Of a stretch of DNA of 64,000 nt, positions 16,942 through 26,400 are shown one piece after another. The translations under genes and the position numbers were made by a program. This DNA comes from Orrella sp037026685. GTDB lineage: Bacteria > Pseudomonadota > Gammaproteobacteria > Burkholderiales > Burkholderiaceae_B. Below the pieces are notes generated by a model. That model did not search any database, was not told the origin of the DNA, and worked only from the letters and a program-made list of their open reading frames with translations. Where the stretch lies: NCBI RefSeq assembly GCF_037026685.1, contig NZ_JBANET010000004.1, forward strand, positions 1 through 64,000, in the 5' to 3' direction. The stretch's first letter is position 1, and every line of letters begins with the position of its first letter.

Positions 16942-17380
16942 CGTACTGCAGGCCGTGGCGGCGCCCGAGCGCAATGTGCGCGAGGCCTTGAACGCCCGGG
17001 TGCGCGATACCTTGGGCCGCGCGCGTGTCCCGCGCTCGGCCGAGGCGGCGCCGGTGCTGCTGCACTGCCTGCGCCAGACGCTGCCCTACCAGTGCGCGCT
17101 CGACAGCCTGGTGCCGGAGCTGCGGCGCGACTATGCGCAGCAAGGCGCCAAGACCGGCGTGATGCCCAAGCGCGAAGAGGCGGCCGCGCTGTACCGCTTG
17201 CTGCGCATGGTATGGCTGGCCGAGATGGTGTTTGGCGACATGACGCTGGCCTGCGACTGGCTCAGCGAGCCCAAGGCGCGCTTGCACGGCCATCCGCCCG
17301 CCCTGCAGATGCATGGGGCGCGCGAAGCCGGCGCCATCGAGCGCTGGCTGGTGGACATCGACGAAGGCAACGGGCCATGA
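16880..17380 (+). CDS. Xre/MbcA/ParS-type antitoxin (DUF2384)
   Basis: A 166-residue protein with the Xre-MbcA-ParS layout: a helical, probably DNA-binding middle (LLRMVWLAEMVFGDMTLACDWLSEPKARLHGHPPALQM) and a C-terminal toxin-binding segment ending in GAIERWLVDIDEG. It starts inside the isomerase gene at an ATG with GGAGGG eight bases upstream. It overlaps the RES gene by ATGA, so it is translationally coupled to both neighbours. In canonical systems this protein blocks a RES NAD-degrading toxin and represses its own operon. Here the partner is divergent and the pair sits inside a secretion operon. Confidence 0.8.
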   Translation: MQVQSVSTARQSMRPSRRSSSVLQAVAAPERNVREALNARVRDTLGRARVPRSAEAAPVLLHCLRQTLPYQCALDSLVPELRRDYAQQGAKTGVMPKREEAAALYRLLRMVWLAEMVFGDMTLACDWLSEPKARLHGHPPALQMHGAREAGAIERWLVDIDEGNGP

Positions 17381-17874
17381 TGATGACCTTGTGGCGACTG
17401 AGCAACGGCAGCAGCCTGGCTGGCGGCGCTCATCCGGGCGGACGCTGGGTGTGCGCGGGGGCCAACGTCGTCTTGCTGGATGCCACGCCGCTGGCGGCGA
17501 TCTGCGCACGCCTGGCACTGGCCGAGGCCGAGCACCCGCGCCGGCTGCCGCGCGGCTACCAGCTGCTGGAGGTGAAGGTGCCCAGGCGCGGCGTGCTGCG
17601 GCGTGCCGCGCCCGGCAACTGGCGGTCCGACATCGCCGTCTCGCGCGAATTCGGCCAGAACTGGTTCGACTCGGGCGCATCGCTGCTGCTGGAGGTGCCG
17701 GGTTTGTCCGGCGCGCCGCAGTACTTGCTCAATTGCAGCCACCCGGACCTGGCCCGCTGCAAGGTCATCTCCAGCAGCCAGGCCCCGTTCAGCCCGCATA
17801 CGGATGCGCTGGCGGGCATGTTCGACGAGCAGCGCGACTGGCTGGCCAAGCCGCCGGTGGTGGACCGGGCCTGA
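17377..17874 (+). CDS. RES-domain protein with degenerate active site
   Basis: A 165-residue RES family protein. Family landmarks are clear: LWRL at the start, GGRWVCAGANVVLL, PLAAICARLALAEAE, NWFDSGASLLLEVPG and YLLNCSHPDLARCKV. Active RES toxins use conserved Arg, Tyr, Glu, Ser and Asn to degrade NAD+. By eye the first Arg and the Asn remain, but the Tyr position (VVY in the family) is Leu, the Glu (ALLE) is Ala, and the Ser (VPS) is Gly. It may therefore be non-catalytic or have altered chemistry. Three consecutive ATG codons at 17377-17385 make the exact start uncertain. It is the last gene before a 190-base gap. Confidence 0.78.
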   Translation: MMMTLWRLSNGSSLAGGAHPGGRWVCAGANVVLLDATPLAAICARLALAEAEHPRRLPRGYQLLEVKVPRRGVLRRAAPGNWRSDIAVSREFGQNWFDSGASLLLEVPGLSGAPQYLLNCSHPDLARCKVISSSQAPFSPHTDALAGMFDEQRDWLAKPPVVDRA

Positions 17875-18064
17875 AAGATAGAGGGCGCATCGCAAGCGGC
17901 TGGCGTGACGGGCTGTCATACCGTATTCATCTAGATTTCACTATTCCTTCCTACAATGGCGTCCGTCTCCCGCCAGTGGCACCCGTCGCTGGCTCTCGTC
18001 CTTTTCGGCGGCCGCGCATGGATGCTTTCCAGGTTCCCTATCTGCCGCATGGTGGCATTGGCTC
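17875..18064. promoter_or_regulatory. intergenic region before the STN/sigma/anti-sigma genes
   Basis: These 190 bases separate the RES gene from the regulatory genes. The stretch around 17925-17955 is comparatively AT-rich and is the likeliest place for a promoter. I find no convincing sigma-70 hexamer pair, terminator or small gene here. Confidence 0.3.
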
Positions 18065-18742
18065 GTGCGTGCGGCGGTTTGGTTGATGGCGGCGCTTCTG
18101 AGTGCGACCTGGCCCCTCTGGGCGGCGCAGGGAGGTCTCGAGCGCGTGCATCTGGCCGCGCCCGCCGCGCCGGGCCGGGCCGACCCGCCTCATACGTTTG
18201 CCTTGCCCAGCCAGCCCTTGCACCAGGCCTTGCAGCAGTACAGCCGCCAGACGCGCCTATCGGTGTTTTACGAGACGACCTTGGTGGCGGGCAAGCATTC
18301 CCGTCCTGTGCAAGGTGTTTACACCGCACCGGCCGCGCTGGCGGAGCTGCTGGCCGATACGGCGCTGGCGGCCCGCTTCACGTCGCAGCGAACCATCGTG
18401 CTCACTGCCGAGCCGGCGGTTGCCCGCATGACCAAGAAGCCGCCCGAACCCGCAGCGTTGCAGCAGTTCGACGCGGTGTTGCGCGCGCGTATCGCGCACG
18501 CGCTGTGTGCCCGGCCCGGCCTTGAACTGGGCGCGCACCGCATGGCTCTGCGTGTCTGGGTGGACCGCGACGGGCGTATCGGCCCCTTGCAGGTCCGCGT
18601 TGCCGGGCGGCCGCAATTGGAAGCCGGCGCTTACGCGGCGCTGGCGGGCCTGCCCGTGGGGCGTCTGCCATCGGGAGCCGCCGAACCGGCGGTCATGGTG
18701 GTGACGCCCGAAACCGTACGCCGTCACGGAGGCTGTCCATGA
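18065..18742 (+). CDS. stand-alone STN-domain signalling protein with TonB-C-like tail
   Basis: A 225-residue exported protein. A signal peptide (MRAAVWLMAALLSATWPLWA) is followed by an STN domain at about 42-120 (HTFALPSQPLHQALQQYSRQTRLSVFYE, GVYTAPAALAELLADTALAARFTSQRTIVL). The C-terminal part resembles a TonB C-terminal domain (RMALRVWVDRDGRIGPLQVRVAG, GLPVGRLPSGAAEPAVMVV). STN domains normally sit at the N-terminus of TonB-dependent receptors and contact FecR. Here the module is free-standing, directly upstream of a FecI-like gene, with ATGA overlap. A GTG at 18065 is the best in-frame start that keeps the signal peptide; an ATG at 18086 is an alternative. Confidence 0.72.
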   Translation: MRAAVWLMAALLSATWPLWAAQGGLERVHLAAPAAPGRADPPHTFALPSQPLHQALQQYSRQTRLSVFYETTLVAGKHSRPVQGVYTAPAALAELLADTALAARFTSQRTIVLTAEPAVARMTKKPPEPAALQQFDAVLRARIAHALCARPGLELGAHRMALRVWVDRDGRIGPLQVRVAGRPQLEAGAYAALAGLPVGRLPSGAAEPAVMVVTPETVRRHGGCP

Positions 18743-19278
18743 GCGGCGGCGGCCTGGCACGGTTGAGCGCACTGCTTGTCGAACGCTACGATGCGCTGCG
18801 CAATCAGGTCGCGCGTCGCCTGGGCGCCTCGGGCGACATGGCGGCCGATGCTTTGCACGAGGCCTACGTGCGCCTGGCCGGACGGGACGATCTGGACACG
18901 GTGCGCCATCCGCAAACCTATCTGGTCAATACGGCGGTGCATGCAGCCATCGACCAGCTGCGCAGCGATGTGCGCCTGGTCAGCGGCGAGGAAATCAACG
19001 AACTGTTCGATTTGCCCGATGAGTGCGCCGACCCGGCGCGCATGGTGCAGAACCGGCGCGAGATGGACAGGATGATGACTGTGCTGGCGCAACTGCCGCC
19101 GCGCCAGCGAGCCCTGTTGGTGGACTCGCGGGTGCATGGCACGCCGCGCAGCGAGCTGGCGCGGCGCTGGGGCATTTCCGTTACCTTGGTGGGCCGTGAG
19201 ATCCAGGCGGCTCATCGGCACTGCGCACGCGCGCTGGAGGATCTCGAAGAGGGTGGGGAGGCCGGCAAGCATGCCTAG
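18739..19278 (+). CDS. FecI-like ECF sigma factor
   Basis: A 179-residue ECF sigma factor. Region 2 lies at about 15-85 (VARRLGASGDMAADALHEAYVRLAG, HPQTYLVNTAVHAAIDQLRSD) and region 4 at about 115-170 (LAQLPPRQRALLVDSRVHGTPRSELARRWGISVTLVGREIQAAHRHCARAL). GGAGG lies seven bases before the ATG. It overlaps the STN gene by four bases and the FecR-like gene by eight, so the three are made together. By analogy with iron-responsive cell-surface signalling it would direct transcription of the exoprotein gene or the whole locus; its promoter is not identified. Confidence 0.88.
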   Translation: MSGGGLARLSALLVERYDALRNQVARRLGASGDMAADALHEAYVRLAGRDDLDTVRHPQTYLVNTAVHAAIDQLRSDVRLVSGEEINELFDLPDECADPARMVQNRREMDRMMTVLAQLPPRQRALLVDSRVHGTPRSELARRWGISVTLVGREIQAAHRHCARALEDLEEGGEAGKHA

Positions 19279-20257
19279 CACATCCGGCATGGCCAGGCCT
19301 GACCGCAGGCTTCTCGATCAGGCGCATGATTGGGCCAGCATCCTGGGGTCGGGACAGGCGACGCGCCAGGACGTCGAAGCTTTCCGCCGCTGGCGCGCGC
19401 AGGGCGCCGCCCATGAAGCCGCTTGGCGGCAAGCCAGCATTGCGTGGCGCAAGATGGAGTCCGTGGCCCGCACCTTCGAGGCCGAATATCCGGCCATGCT
19501 GCCGGCGCCCGGTGCCGGCACCGCAGCCTCCGTCCGGTCCAGCCGCCGGCGGTTCCTGGGGGCGGCCTTGTCCGTAGGCGGCGCGGCGGCGGGCGTGGTC
19601 GCATTGGTGCATCCGCCGCTGGGCCTGTGGCCAGCCTGGTCGGCATGGCGGGCCGACTATCGCACGGCGGTGGGCGAGCAACGCCAGATCGCGCTTGCCG
19701 GCCGCGTCACGGTCTCGCTCAACACCCAGACCCGCATCGCCTTGCGGCGTGATGGCGGGCGCGAAGACATCGAATTGCTGGCCGGCGAGGCGGCGGTCTC
19801 GGTGCCGCAAGGCCAATGCCAGGTACTGGCCGGTGACCTGCGGATACACATGGTGGGCGCCGATGTCGAGGTACGCAGGCTGGCGGCCGGACGGGTGCGC
19901 GTGCGATGCCGCGAGGGTGCCGCCGAGCTGAGCCATCCGGGCGGGCAGGCCAGGCTGGCTGCCGGCCATGAAATGCGCTATGAGCGGGGCAGCCTGGGCG
20001 TCGCCGAGCCGTTTGCCGCCGATGCTGCCGATTGGCGCCAGGGCATGGTGGTATTTCATGATCTGCCCTTGGACCAGGCGGTGGAGGAAATCAACCGCTA
20101 TCGGCCCGGGCGGGTGGTGCTGCTCAATTCCGCCTTGGCCGGCCGGCGTTTCAGCGCCAGCGTCGAGATTGCCGAGTTGGACGGCATCATTGATCAGCTG
20201 CAAGCCATCCACCGGATCACGGTGCATCGGGTCGGCGATTTTGTGTTCCTGAGCTAA
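19271..20257 (+). CDS. FecR-like transmembrane anti-sigma regulator
   Basis: A 328-residue protein. The cytoplasmic N-domain (about 1-85, LDQAHDWASILGSGQATRQDVEAFRRWRAQ, WRQASIAWRKMESV) is the DUF4880 type that binds FecI. A membrane segment near 95-115 is preceded by SRRRFLGAAL, which resembles a twin-arginine signal. The periplasmic FecR domain (about 130-240) is followed by a C-terminal STN-like fold (about 260-328: VVFHDLPLDQAVEEINRYRPGRVVLLN). It would relay a periplasmic signal, possibly from the stand-alone STN protein, to the sigma factor. The start at 19271 overlaps the sigma stop; longer readings fall inside the sigma gene. Confidence 0.88.
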   Translation: MPSTSGMARPDRRLLDQAHDWASILGSGQATRQDVEAFRRWRAQGAAHEAAWRQASIAWRKMESVARTFEAEYPAMLPAPGAGTAASVRSSRRRFLGAALSVGGAAAGVVALVHPPLGLWPAWSAWRADYRTAVGEQRQIALAGRVTVSLNTQTRIALRRDGGREDIELLAGEAAVSVPQGQCQVLAGDLRIHMVGADVEVRRLAAGRVRVRCREGAAELSHPGGQARLAAGHEMRYERGSLGVAEPFAADAADWRQGMVVFHDLPLDQAVEEINRYRPGRVVLLNSALAGRRFSASVEIAELDGIIDQLQAIHRITVHRVGDFVFLS

Positions 20258-20441
20258 GACCGGCTGCGGCTTGCCTTGCCCCGGTCCGCTAGGGTCCTTC
20301 GGCTGTCAAAAAAAATTCATGCGCCTGGCTGTTGCAGCTTTCCAGGCTCAAACGACTAATCGGAAACGAGGGGCGTTTTCTGCGCAGGACCGATCCGGGT
20401 CGCGCGGGGCACGCCTGCCAGCCATACAGGATCCGATTGCA

Positions 20442-23400
20442 ATGTCTACGCGCCCATTCAACCCTGTTCATGCTCTTTCAGCCTCCCGTGCTGCCAAGCG
20501 CCGCATCAAGGCGATGCGCCGTCCCGCCTGGCGTCCGACGCCTGCCGCCGCCGCCCTGGCCGCGTTGCTGGCCGGCTTTGCGGTTTCCGATGCCGATGCC
20601 CGTAGCAGCGCGAATTGGTTCGCGGCCGGCGCGGGCGCGGGCGGTCAGGCGCGCGCGGTCCAGCGCGCGCCGATGCCTGGCGCGGCCCTGCCCACTTCGG
20701 CGCGCCAGCAGGCCCAGGCGCGCGAGCAGCTCTCGCGCTCGATCGCCAACCTGAACCGCACGGCCAACGCCATTGCCGCGCAGCAGGCCGCGCAGGAGCA
20801 GGCCCGCAATAATCCGCAGAATGCGGCCTGGGTGCGCGACGGCCTGGGCGCGGACGGCCTGGATCGGCTGGCCGGCGGGCGCTGGGACGCGGCCGCGCCC
20901 GAAACCGGCGTCAAGGATGGGCGCCAGCAGGTCACCATCGCGCAGGACAAGCCGCGCGCGATCCTGGAGTGGAACAGCTTTCACGTGGGGCGCAATACGG
21001 ACCTGACGTTCAGGCAGGCTTCTACGGATGCCGTGCTGAACAAGGTCATGGGCGATGCGCGCCCCAGCCAGATCCAGGGCAGCATCCGCGCCGACGGTAC
21101 GGTAATGATCGTCAACCAGAACGGCGTGGTGTTCACCGGCAGCAGCCAGGTCAACGTGCGCAACCTGGTGGCCGCGGCGGCCGCCACCACCGGCAGCCAG
21201 GGGCAGGCCCTGGACGCGCAGTTTCTGGCCCGCGGGCTGTATTCCGAAGGCGGCACGCCCACGTTCCAGGACGCCCTGGGCAACATCGAAGTCCAGGCGG
21301 GCGCGCGCATCTCGACGCATGCGCCGCAATCCGTGACTCAGGGCGGGGGCTATGTGCTGCTGGCTGGCAAGGAAGTGGAGAATGCCGGCACGATCTCGAC
21401 CGCGCGGGGACAGGCGGCCTTGGCGGCAGGCGACAGTTTCATCATTAGCCGGGGCCAGGGTACGAACGCCAACCAGCGCTCCACCACGCGCGGCAACGAG
21501 ATCGTGCCGGACGGCGAGGGTCTGGTCGCCAACTCGGGGTTGATTTTCGCCGCCAATGGCGACGTCACCCTGACCGGCAGCCAGGTGCGGCAGCTTGGCG
21601 TGGCGCTCGCCTCGACCTCGCAAGCCGCGCGCGGGACCATACACCTGTCGGCTGTCGGCACCGACGCGAATCTTCTGCTGGGGCCGGCTGCCACGACCGC
21701 CATCGTGCTCGACGATACGGGCGCCACGGCCCTCGATAGCCAGCGCAGCAGCTTGTTGGCGCCGGCCCTGGACGCAACCCCCAACCCTATCGTGACGGCC
21801 GACGCGCATCGGCGCGATTTGTCGCTGGTGGCGGTGCACAGCGACGGTACGGTGGACTTTGCCAGCGGATCCATCACCCTGGCCACCGGCGGCCAGATCG
21901 CGGTCCATGCCGAGGGGCGCGCATTGGTGCGGGACGGCGCCGTCCTTGATGTGTCGGGAGCCATGGGCGTTAACGTCGCCATGGAGGCCAACAGCCTGCG
22001 GATCAATATCCAGGGCAACGAACAGCGCGACAGTCCGGCCAACCGCGAAAGCGGCGAGCTGAACAATAACGATGTGTGGGTGGACCGGCGCCGCCTTGCC
22101 TATGTGCCGGCCGGCACGAACGGCTACGAGTCCGACCGCTGGTACACCGCCGGCGGCCTGCTCGAGGTGGGCGGCTACCTGGATACCGGCGAACATAGTG
22201 TGGGCGAATGGATGGCCCAGGGCGGAATCGTCCGGTTCGCCGGCGGCGAGGTGGTGACGCAGGCCGGCTCGCAGATCAACGTGTCGGGCGGCACGCTGGA
22301 TGTCGGGAGCGGCTACGTCAGGCAAAGCTGGCTGCGCGGTGTCGACGGGCGCTTGTATACGGTGGACAGCGCGCCTGGCGACCTGTTGTACCAAGGGTTG
22401 TATCGCGGCTATGAGCGGCACAGTGCGCGTTGGGGGCATACCGAAATCTCGCACAATCCGCTGATCGCGCCTGGCCGGCGCTGGGAGATGGGCTATACCG
22501 TCGGCCGCGATGCCGGCGTATTGGTCATCGGCAGCAAGGCCGCCGTGCTGGAAGGCGACATCGTCAGCGATACCTACCAGGGGCCTCGCCAAAGCCAGGC
22601 CCCGCGGGCCGGGCTGGACGGCTACCATCAGCCGCAGACGGCCGTGGCGCGCGGCGGGCAACTGGTGGTGGGCCGATACACGCCCTACTATGACAAGGAA
22701 AGCGGCACGCTGCGCTATGGCCTGGATGCCCGCGAGGACGGCTTTCGCGACATCGTTTTCACCGATACGGTCCAGGCCATCGCGGCGCAGCTGGACCTGG
22801 ATACCAGCTTGCCGCAAGAACATGAAGAGACGCTGTTCCTGCAAACCGGCAGCCTGAACGACTCGCTGCTCGGCGCGGTGCACGTCGCGGCGCGCGGGCG
22901 CATCCACGTGCAGGACAGCCTGCAGATGGCCCCGGGCGGGGCGGTCACGCTATATGGGCCGGACATCGAGGTCGATGCGGATATCGTCAGCCGCGGCGGA
23001 AGCATCCGGCTGGGCAACGTGCTGCATCAGGTGAGCGGCCGTGGGATCGGGGACACGGTCATGGCGCCGTCGGCGCAGGCTGCCGCCCGGGTCGGCGTGG
23101 CCGAGGGCGTGCGCCTGGATGTCGGCGGCACGTGGAGCAATCTGCTGCAGGATCCCGCGAACATCGCCTATCTGCCGTACGGCAACGGCGGCACGGTGTC
23201 GATCCGCAGCAGCGGCGATGTGCTGCTGGCCGCCGGCAGTGAAATCGACGTTTCCTCGGGCGGGGGCTATGGCCCGGACGGCGCCTTCTTCGGCGGCCGT
23301 GGCGGCGACGTGACGCTGGTGGCCGGCCATGGGCAGAACGACGGGACATTGACCTTGGATGGCGTCGTCCGGGCGAGCGGCGTGCGCGGCGGCGGGCAGC

Positions 23401-26400
23401 TGACGCTGGGCGCCGGCAATGCGATCGTCATCGGCGGTGAAACCGTCGATGACGGCGTGCTGCGCGCCGGCCAGGCTGCGCCGACGGGCCTGCGTCTGGC
23501 GCAGGAACTGGTCCTGGAGGTCGGCGATGTGCTGCCGTTCGACGTGTCCTATGAAACCGACGTGGTCCTGCCCGGCGAAATCGTGCTCGAAACCGTCAGG
23601 CGCCTGCGCGGGGTTTCGGCCAGCAATCCCCTGGTGGTTCAGGCGGACTGGTACCTGGAGCCGGGTTCCTACGGTTTCGCGTCGAGCTTTTCCCTGTCGG
23701 CTTTCGTTCAGAACCCGAACGGAAGCTGGACGAGCAGGACGTTCGGGGTGGGCGACACGGTGCCCCAGGGAGCGCAGCTCCGCGGCGTGGGCGCCCTGGC
23801 CAACGTCGCCGGCGCCGGCTTCAAGGTGCCGGCCGATGTCTTTCCGCAAGGGCTTCCGGTCGAGACCTACACCCGCCACGTCGCCGCCGGCACGGCGATC
23901 TCGCCGGCCATGATGGCCGAGGCAGGCGGCCGGATCGCGGGCTCGCCCGGCACCTTCATCGTCGCCGGATCGGTGTTGAGCCAGGATGTGGCGGTGGGGC
24001 CCGTCGTGACGCTGGCGCCGTCACTGTTTCACACCGGATTCGCGCGTTATGACGTGGCCAGCCGAGATGGCGTGCTGGTCGCGCCCGGTACGCGCCTGGA
24101 CGTCTTTGTGCCGGTTCTTCAGGCGTCCGCCGATGCGCGCACCGTGGCGTCGGGAGCGGCGGCGCAGGATGCGCTGACGTCCTGGCTGCCGCCGCTGGTC
24201 GCTCCGGCGCCGGCGGGCGGTTCATGGCAGATTGGCGCGACGCTGCGCCAGGGCGCCGACCTGCGTCTGTCGGCCGACGGCAGTGTCTATGCCGGCAGCA
24301 GCCAGCTTCCCGTGCGCTCGGCCGTGCAGGTCGGGCAGGGCGCTTCGATCAGCGTGGACCCCGGACGGTCGATCGCATTGTCGGGCGCCGACGTGCGGGT
24401 GCAGGGCGAACTGACGGCGCGCGGCGGCGACATCCGGCTGACCGGCAACGCCGGCAGCCTCGCTGCCAACAGGGCGGCCTGGCTGGAGCTGGCGATCGAT
24501 ATCGGCGCCGACGCGCTGCTGGACGTGTCCGGCGCCGCGTTCGCCACGCGCACGGCGTATGGCGACCGCTACACGCAAGTCAGCGATGGCGGGCGTATCG
24601 TCCTGGGCGGCGATATCGACGAGGCGCTGGGGGATATCACCGGCGAGCGCCTGGACGCCTTCGTGGTGGTGCGCGAAGGCGCGCGGCTGAACGCCGCGGG
24701 CAATGCGGCGGCAATGGCGCTGCCCGGCTCGGGCACGGTCCTGCTCGCCAGCGACGGCGGCGCCATCAGCGCGGCGTCCGACAGCGCCATTTATCTTGAA
24801 GGCACGCTGGATCTTGCCCCGGGAGGCGCCGGCGCCAGCGGCGGGCGGCTGGCGGTGGCCCAGGGCGTGCCGGGCCAGGCGGGCGCGGGCACGCCCAGGC
24901 CTCACGAGTTTTTCCCGGCGCGCGAGCTGACATTGCACCAGGCGGCCGTGCCCGGGCGTGCGCAGGACGGGCTGCTTTACGGCAACACCGGCTTGAGCCT
25001 GGCGCAGGTGGCCGCCTCCGGCGCAGACCAGCTCAGCGTGCTGAGCGAGAGCCTGATCAGCTTCGATGGCGACGACCTGCACCTGACGCTGGGGCGCAGC
25101 CTGCATCTGTACAGCAACCGGCTGGGATTGTCCGCGGGCGCGCCTGTCGATGCGCGCGTGACGCTGGCCGCGCCTTATGTCCGCCTGGCCGGCATCGGGC
25201 ACCGGCCCGAGCCCAGCTCCGGCTCGATTGCCGGCATTTCGCCGGTGCCCACGCCTGCTTTCGGGGCGCCCGGTTCCCGTCAACCGACCGAGGCCGTGCT
25301 GACGATCCAGGCCGGCCAGATCGACCTGCGCAACTACGTCAGGGACGGCGTATATGGGGCACCCAGCGGCAGGACGACGGGGCCCCGGCCCCTCGATCGG
25401 CGAGGGTTCGGCCACCTGGTGATGGAAAGCAGCGCGGACATCCGTTTCCTGGCCGCGGTGGGCGCGCGCCGGGAACTGTTGGACTCCAGCGATACGGGCA
25501 CGCGGCTGGACTGGTCGGGCGACGTCACGCTGCGGGCGGCCCAGCTCTATCCCGCCACCGGGGCGAGCGCCAGCGTCAGGGTGGGAGCGTCCGATTCGCC
25601 GCGCCGCTTGCGGATAGACCGGCACGCGGATGCTGCGCTGCCGCCTGCGCCATATTCCGCGTTCGGCTCCCTGGTGCTGCTGGCCGCCGAGATCGAGCAG
25701 GGCGGCATCGTGCGCGCTCCGTTCGGACGCATTTCCTTGGGCGACACGAGGAGCAGGGCGCAGCACGTCCATCTGCTGCCCGGCAGCCTGACCTCGGTCA
25801 GCGGCGCGGGCCTGGCCATGCCTTACGGCGGCACGGCCGACGGCATCGACTGGTACTACGCTGGCGAGCGCATCGACCTGTCAACCCAGCAACGGCGCGT
25901 GCAAGGCTTGGAGGGTTCGGCAATACAGGTTGTGGCGGGGTCCTTGCAGGTGGCGCAAGGGGCTGTGCTGGACGTATCCGGCGGCGGGGAGCTGCTGGGC
26001 GCGGGGTTCATCAGCGGACGCGGCGGCTCTTCCGACGTGCGCTACGTTCCCCTCATGCGCATGGGCAAGGAGGGGCCCGTCCTGCCTGGATTGGACAGCA
26101 CGCCGGTCTATGCCATCGTGCCCGGCGTGGTGTCGGGCCATGCGCCGGTGGACCCGGAACGCGGTGCGGTCGAGCCTCTGGCAGGCCAGCAGATCACCGT
26201 GGGCGAGGGGGTGCCCGGCCTGCCCGCGGGCACCTATACGCTGATGCCATCGACCTATGCGCTGCTGCCAGGCGCATTCCGGGTCGAGGTCAGGGACGTT
26301 GTGCTGCCCGGCCGGACCGTGTCCATGCGCGACGGCTCCTGGGCGACTGCGGCCTGGTTCTCGACTGCCGGCACGGGTATCGCCGATACCTTGCCCAGCC

